A DNA stretch of 7,272 bases from contig JAUVET010000064.1 of assembly GCA_030594665.1 (NCBI GenBank), positions 1 through 7,272 on the forward strand. Reading direction: 5' to 3'. This document shows, piece after piece, positions 6,361 through 7,272 of the stretch (positions are counted from its first letter, which is position 1; the number at the start of each line of letters is the position of its first letter). Below the pieces are notes generated by a model, which ran no database searches, was not told the origin of the DNA, and saw nothing but the letters and a program-made list of their open reading frames with translations. Origin of the DNA: Methanosarcinaceae archaeon (lineage in GTDB: Archaea; Halobacteriota; Methanosarcinia; Methanosarcinales; Methanosarcinaceae). A program made the translations under genes and the position numbers.

Positions 6361-7272
6361 TTGTACCCTACTAACCCCCTATTCAACCCAACCATTACTG
6401 TTAAGCACATATTTGAGGACAATAACAACTGGGATACGTTTTGTCTTACTGCAGCAGATAGCCTTCGCATTGTTGAGGTCGAAGAAGTCAACAAGATGCT
6501 TTCCTGCAAGGACGAAAGTCGAGGTTACTTTGTATATCAATGTGAATGTTGTGGCGAGTTTAAAACCGTCCATTTTGGATGCAACAGTCGCATCTGCACG
6601 AATTGTGGTAAGAATCACACCGACAAATGGGCAAAATCTCTCAAAAAAGCAATGTTCAATGTTCCTCATCGTCACGCAGTTCTCACAATTCCAGAGATGC
6701 TGCGGTACACGATTGAGCAAAATCGTTCATTGCTAAAGGTTTTGATGGATGCGGCAATTAAAGCAATTAATGACACAGTATCATTAAAACATAGGAATGG
6801 AAAATTGCTTGCAGGTGCTATTGTTGTATTGCATTCATTTTCCAAAGACATGAGTTCCAATCCACATCTTCACATACTTGTAACCGAAGGTGGATTTGAT
6901 AAATCTGATAAATTCATCCATCAAAAGTTCATTCCTTTTGAGACAATGCGAAAAACGTGGCAATATCAGGTTCTGACTAGATTTAAGGCTGAATTATCAG
7001 AAAAAAAGGGAGTTTCAATGTTTGTGGATTTTCTTTTCAAGAAGTATCCGAATGGGTTTTACGTACATCTTCCAAAAGAATCAAGAATTACTAACAAACA
7101 AAAGATAGCGAAATATGTTGCCAGATACATCAGACATCCAGCTGTCGCAAATTCAAGGATATGCGGTTACGATGGGGACTCGGTTACATTCTGGTACAAA
7201 GATCATGAATATTTGAAACATTTTGTGACAATGAAAGTGCAGGAATTTATTAAAGCATTGATTCAGCATATC
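6361..7272 (+). CDS. IS91-like HUH transposase (zinc-binding, two-tyrosine), 3' end outside window
   Basis: Rolling-circle transposase that nicks one DNA strand through tyrosines and a metal held by histidines. The frame is open from the stop at 6355 to the window edge, with no stop. The N-terminal part, NPLFNPTITVKHIFED, leads to a zinc-binding domain with Cys pairs CECC (6541-6552) and CNSRICTNCG (6580-6609), then VPHRHAVLTIP. The HUH motif is HLH in SSNPHLHILVTEGG (6865-6873). The tyrosine pair is YVARY (7114-7128) followed by IRHPAVANSRI, as in IS91/IS801 relatives. The end visible here, VQEFIKALIQHI, normally precedes a short C-terminal region, so most of the protein is inside the window. 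No ATG lies before position 6496, inside the domain, so a TTG start at 6358 or 6361 is likely. All key residues seen are intact, so the enzyme could be active. Confidence 0.88.
   Translation, partial: MYPTNPLFNPTITVKHIFEDNNNWDTFCLTAADSLRIVEVEEVNKMLSCKDESRGYFVYQCECCGEFKTVHFGCNSRICTNCGKNHTDKWAKSLKKAMFNVPHRHAVLTIPEMLRYTIEQNRSLLKVLMDAAIKAINDTVSLKHRNGKLLAGAIVVLHSFSKDMSSNPHLHILVTEGGFDKSDKFIHQKFIPFETMRKTWQYQVLTRFKAELSEKKGVSMFVDFLFKKYPNGFYVHLPKESRITNKQKIAKYVARYIRHPAVANSRICGYDGDSVTFWYKDHEYLKHFVTMKVQEFIKALIQHI

Larger units (their letters stand above)
6278..7272 (+). mobile_element. IS91-like insertion sequence, left part (continues beyond window)
   Basis: Defined by the HUH/two-tyrosine transposase gene it carries. 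The left boundary is placed at 6278 because TnpB homology on the other strand ends there and because TTTTCTCGTAGTAT at that spot also occurs beside nadM in unrelated context. Just outside the boundary lies GAAC (6273-6276), the type of tetranucleotide IS91 relatives target, although in IS91 it flanks the opposite (origin) end. The right end is outside the window. Confidence 0.65.

Noticed and set aside
6379..6736. Open frames on both strands within the start of the IS91-like transposase
   Set aside because: Neither has recognisable motifs; the transposase frame holds the zinc, HUH and tyrosine motifs across the same bases.

Overview
The window reads as a chromosome segment from a methane-metabolising archaeon of the Methanosarcinales / ANME-2 kind (including Methanoperedens-like lineages). 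The evidence is the C-terminus of the methanopterin enzyme Mer, an FpoF-type F420H2-oxidising subunit, archaeal-type NMN adenylyltransferase, archaeal TATA-like promoters and GGAGG/GGTGA ribosome binding sites, two secreted c-type multihaem cytochromes, and a surface protein with a PGF-CTERM-like tail. Placement at genus level is inference.

Layout. Positions 2-1992 are a compact + strand operon: mer (3' part only), fpoF (overlapping mer by one base, TAATG) and nadM. Positions 1993-2307 are an AT-rich gap holding two 45-46 bp imperfect repeats and a third partial one. A fourth occurrence of their 14-bp head lies 4 kb away at 6278, at the edge of an insertion sequence. Positions 2308-5407 are a second + strand cluster of three exported proteins: a small cytochrome with three haem-type motifs (one of them CxCH), a four-haem cytochrome with one CX4CH site and an EF-hand-like loop, and a ~549-residue surface protein with a C-terminal anchor. 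Positions 5408-5626 are intergenic and begin with a 14-bp tandem repeat array. Positions 5627-6277 hold a decayed minus-strand TnpB (IS200/IS605, IS1341-type) element with a recognisable right-end omegaRNA hairpin. From 6278 to the window end runs an IS91-like (HUH, two-tyrosine) transposase, apparently inserted into the N-terminus of tnpB and cut by the window edge.

How the genes may work together. Mer and FpoF share coenzyme F420: Mer interconverts methyl- and methylene-tetrahydromethanopterin with F420, and FpoF passes F420H2 electrons towards the membrane quinone or methanophenazine. In a methane oxidiser those electrons must leave the cell, and the exported cytochromes plus anchored surface protein just downstream are plausible parts of such a route. 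That link is inference from gene order only.

Points most worth a second look: the 38-bp in-frame direct repeat at the 5' end of the first cytochrome, which in another reading frame spells two CYEC-containing repeat units; the EF-hand-like loop directly in front of a haem motif; the CxCH motif; the repeats beside nadM that share a head with the IS91-like element's edge; and the 14-bp CAAATTTG array.
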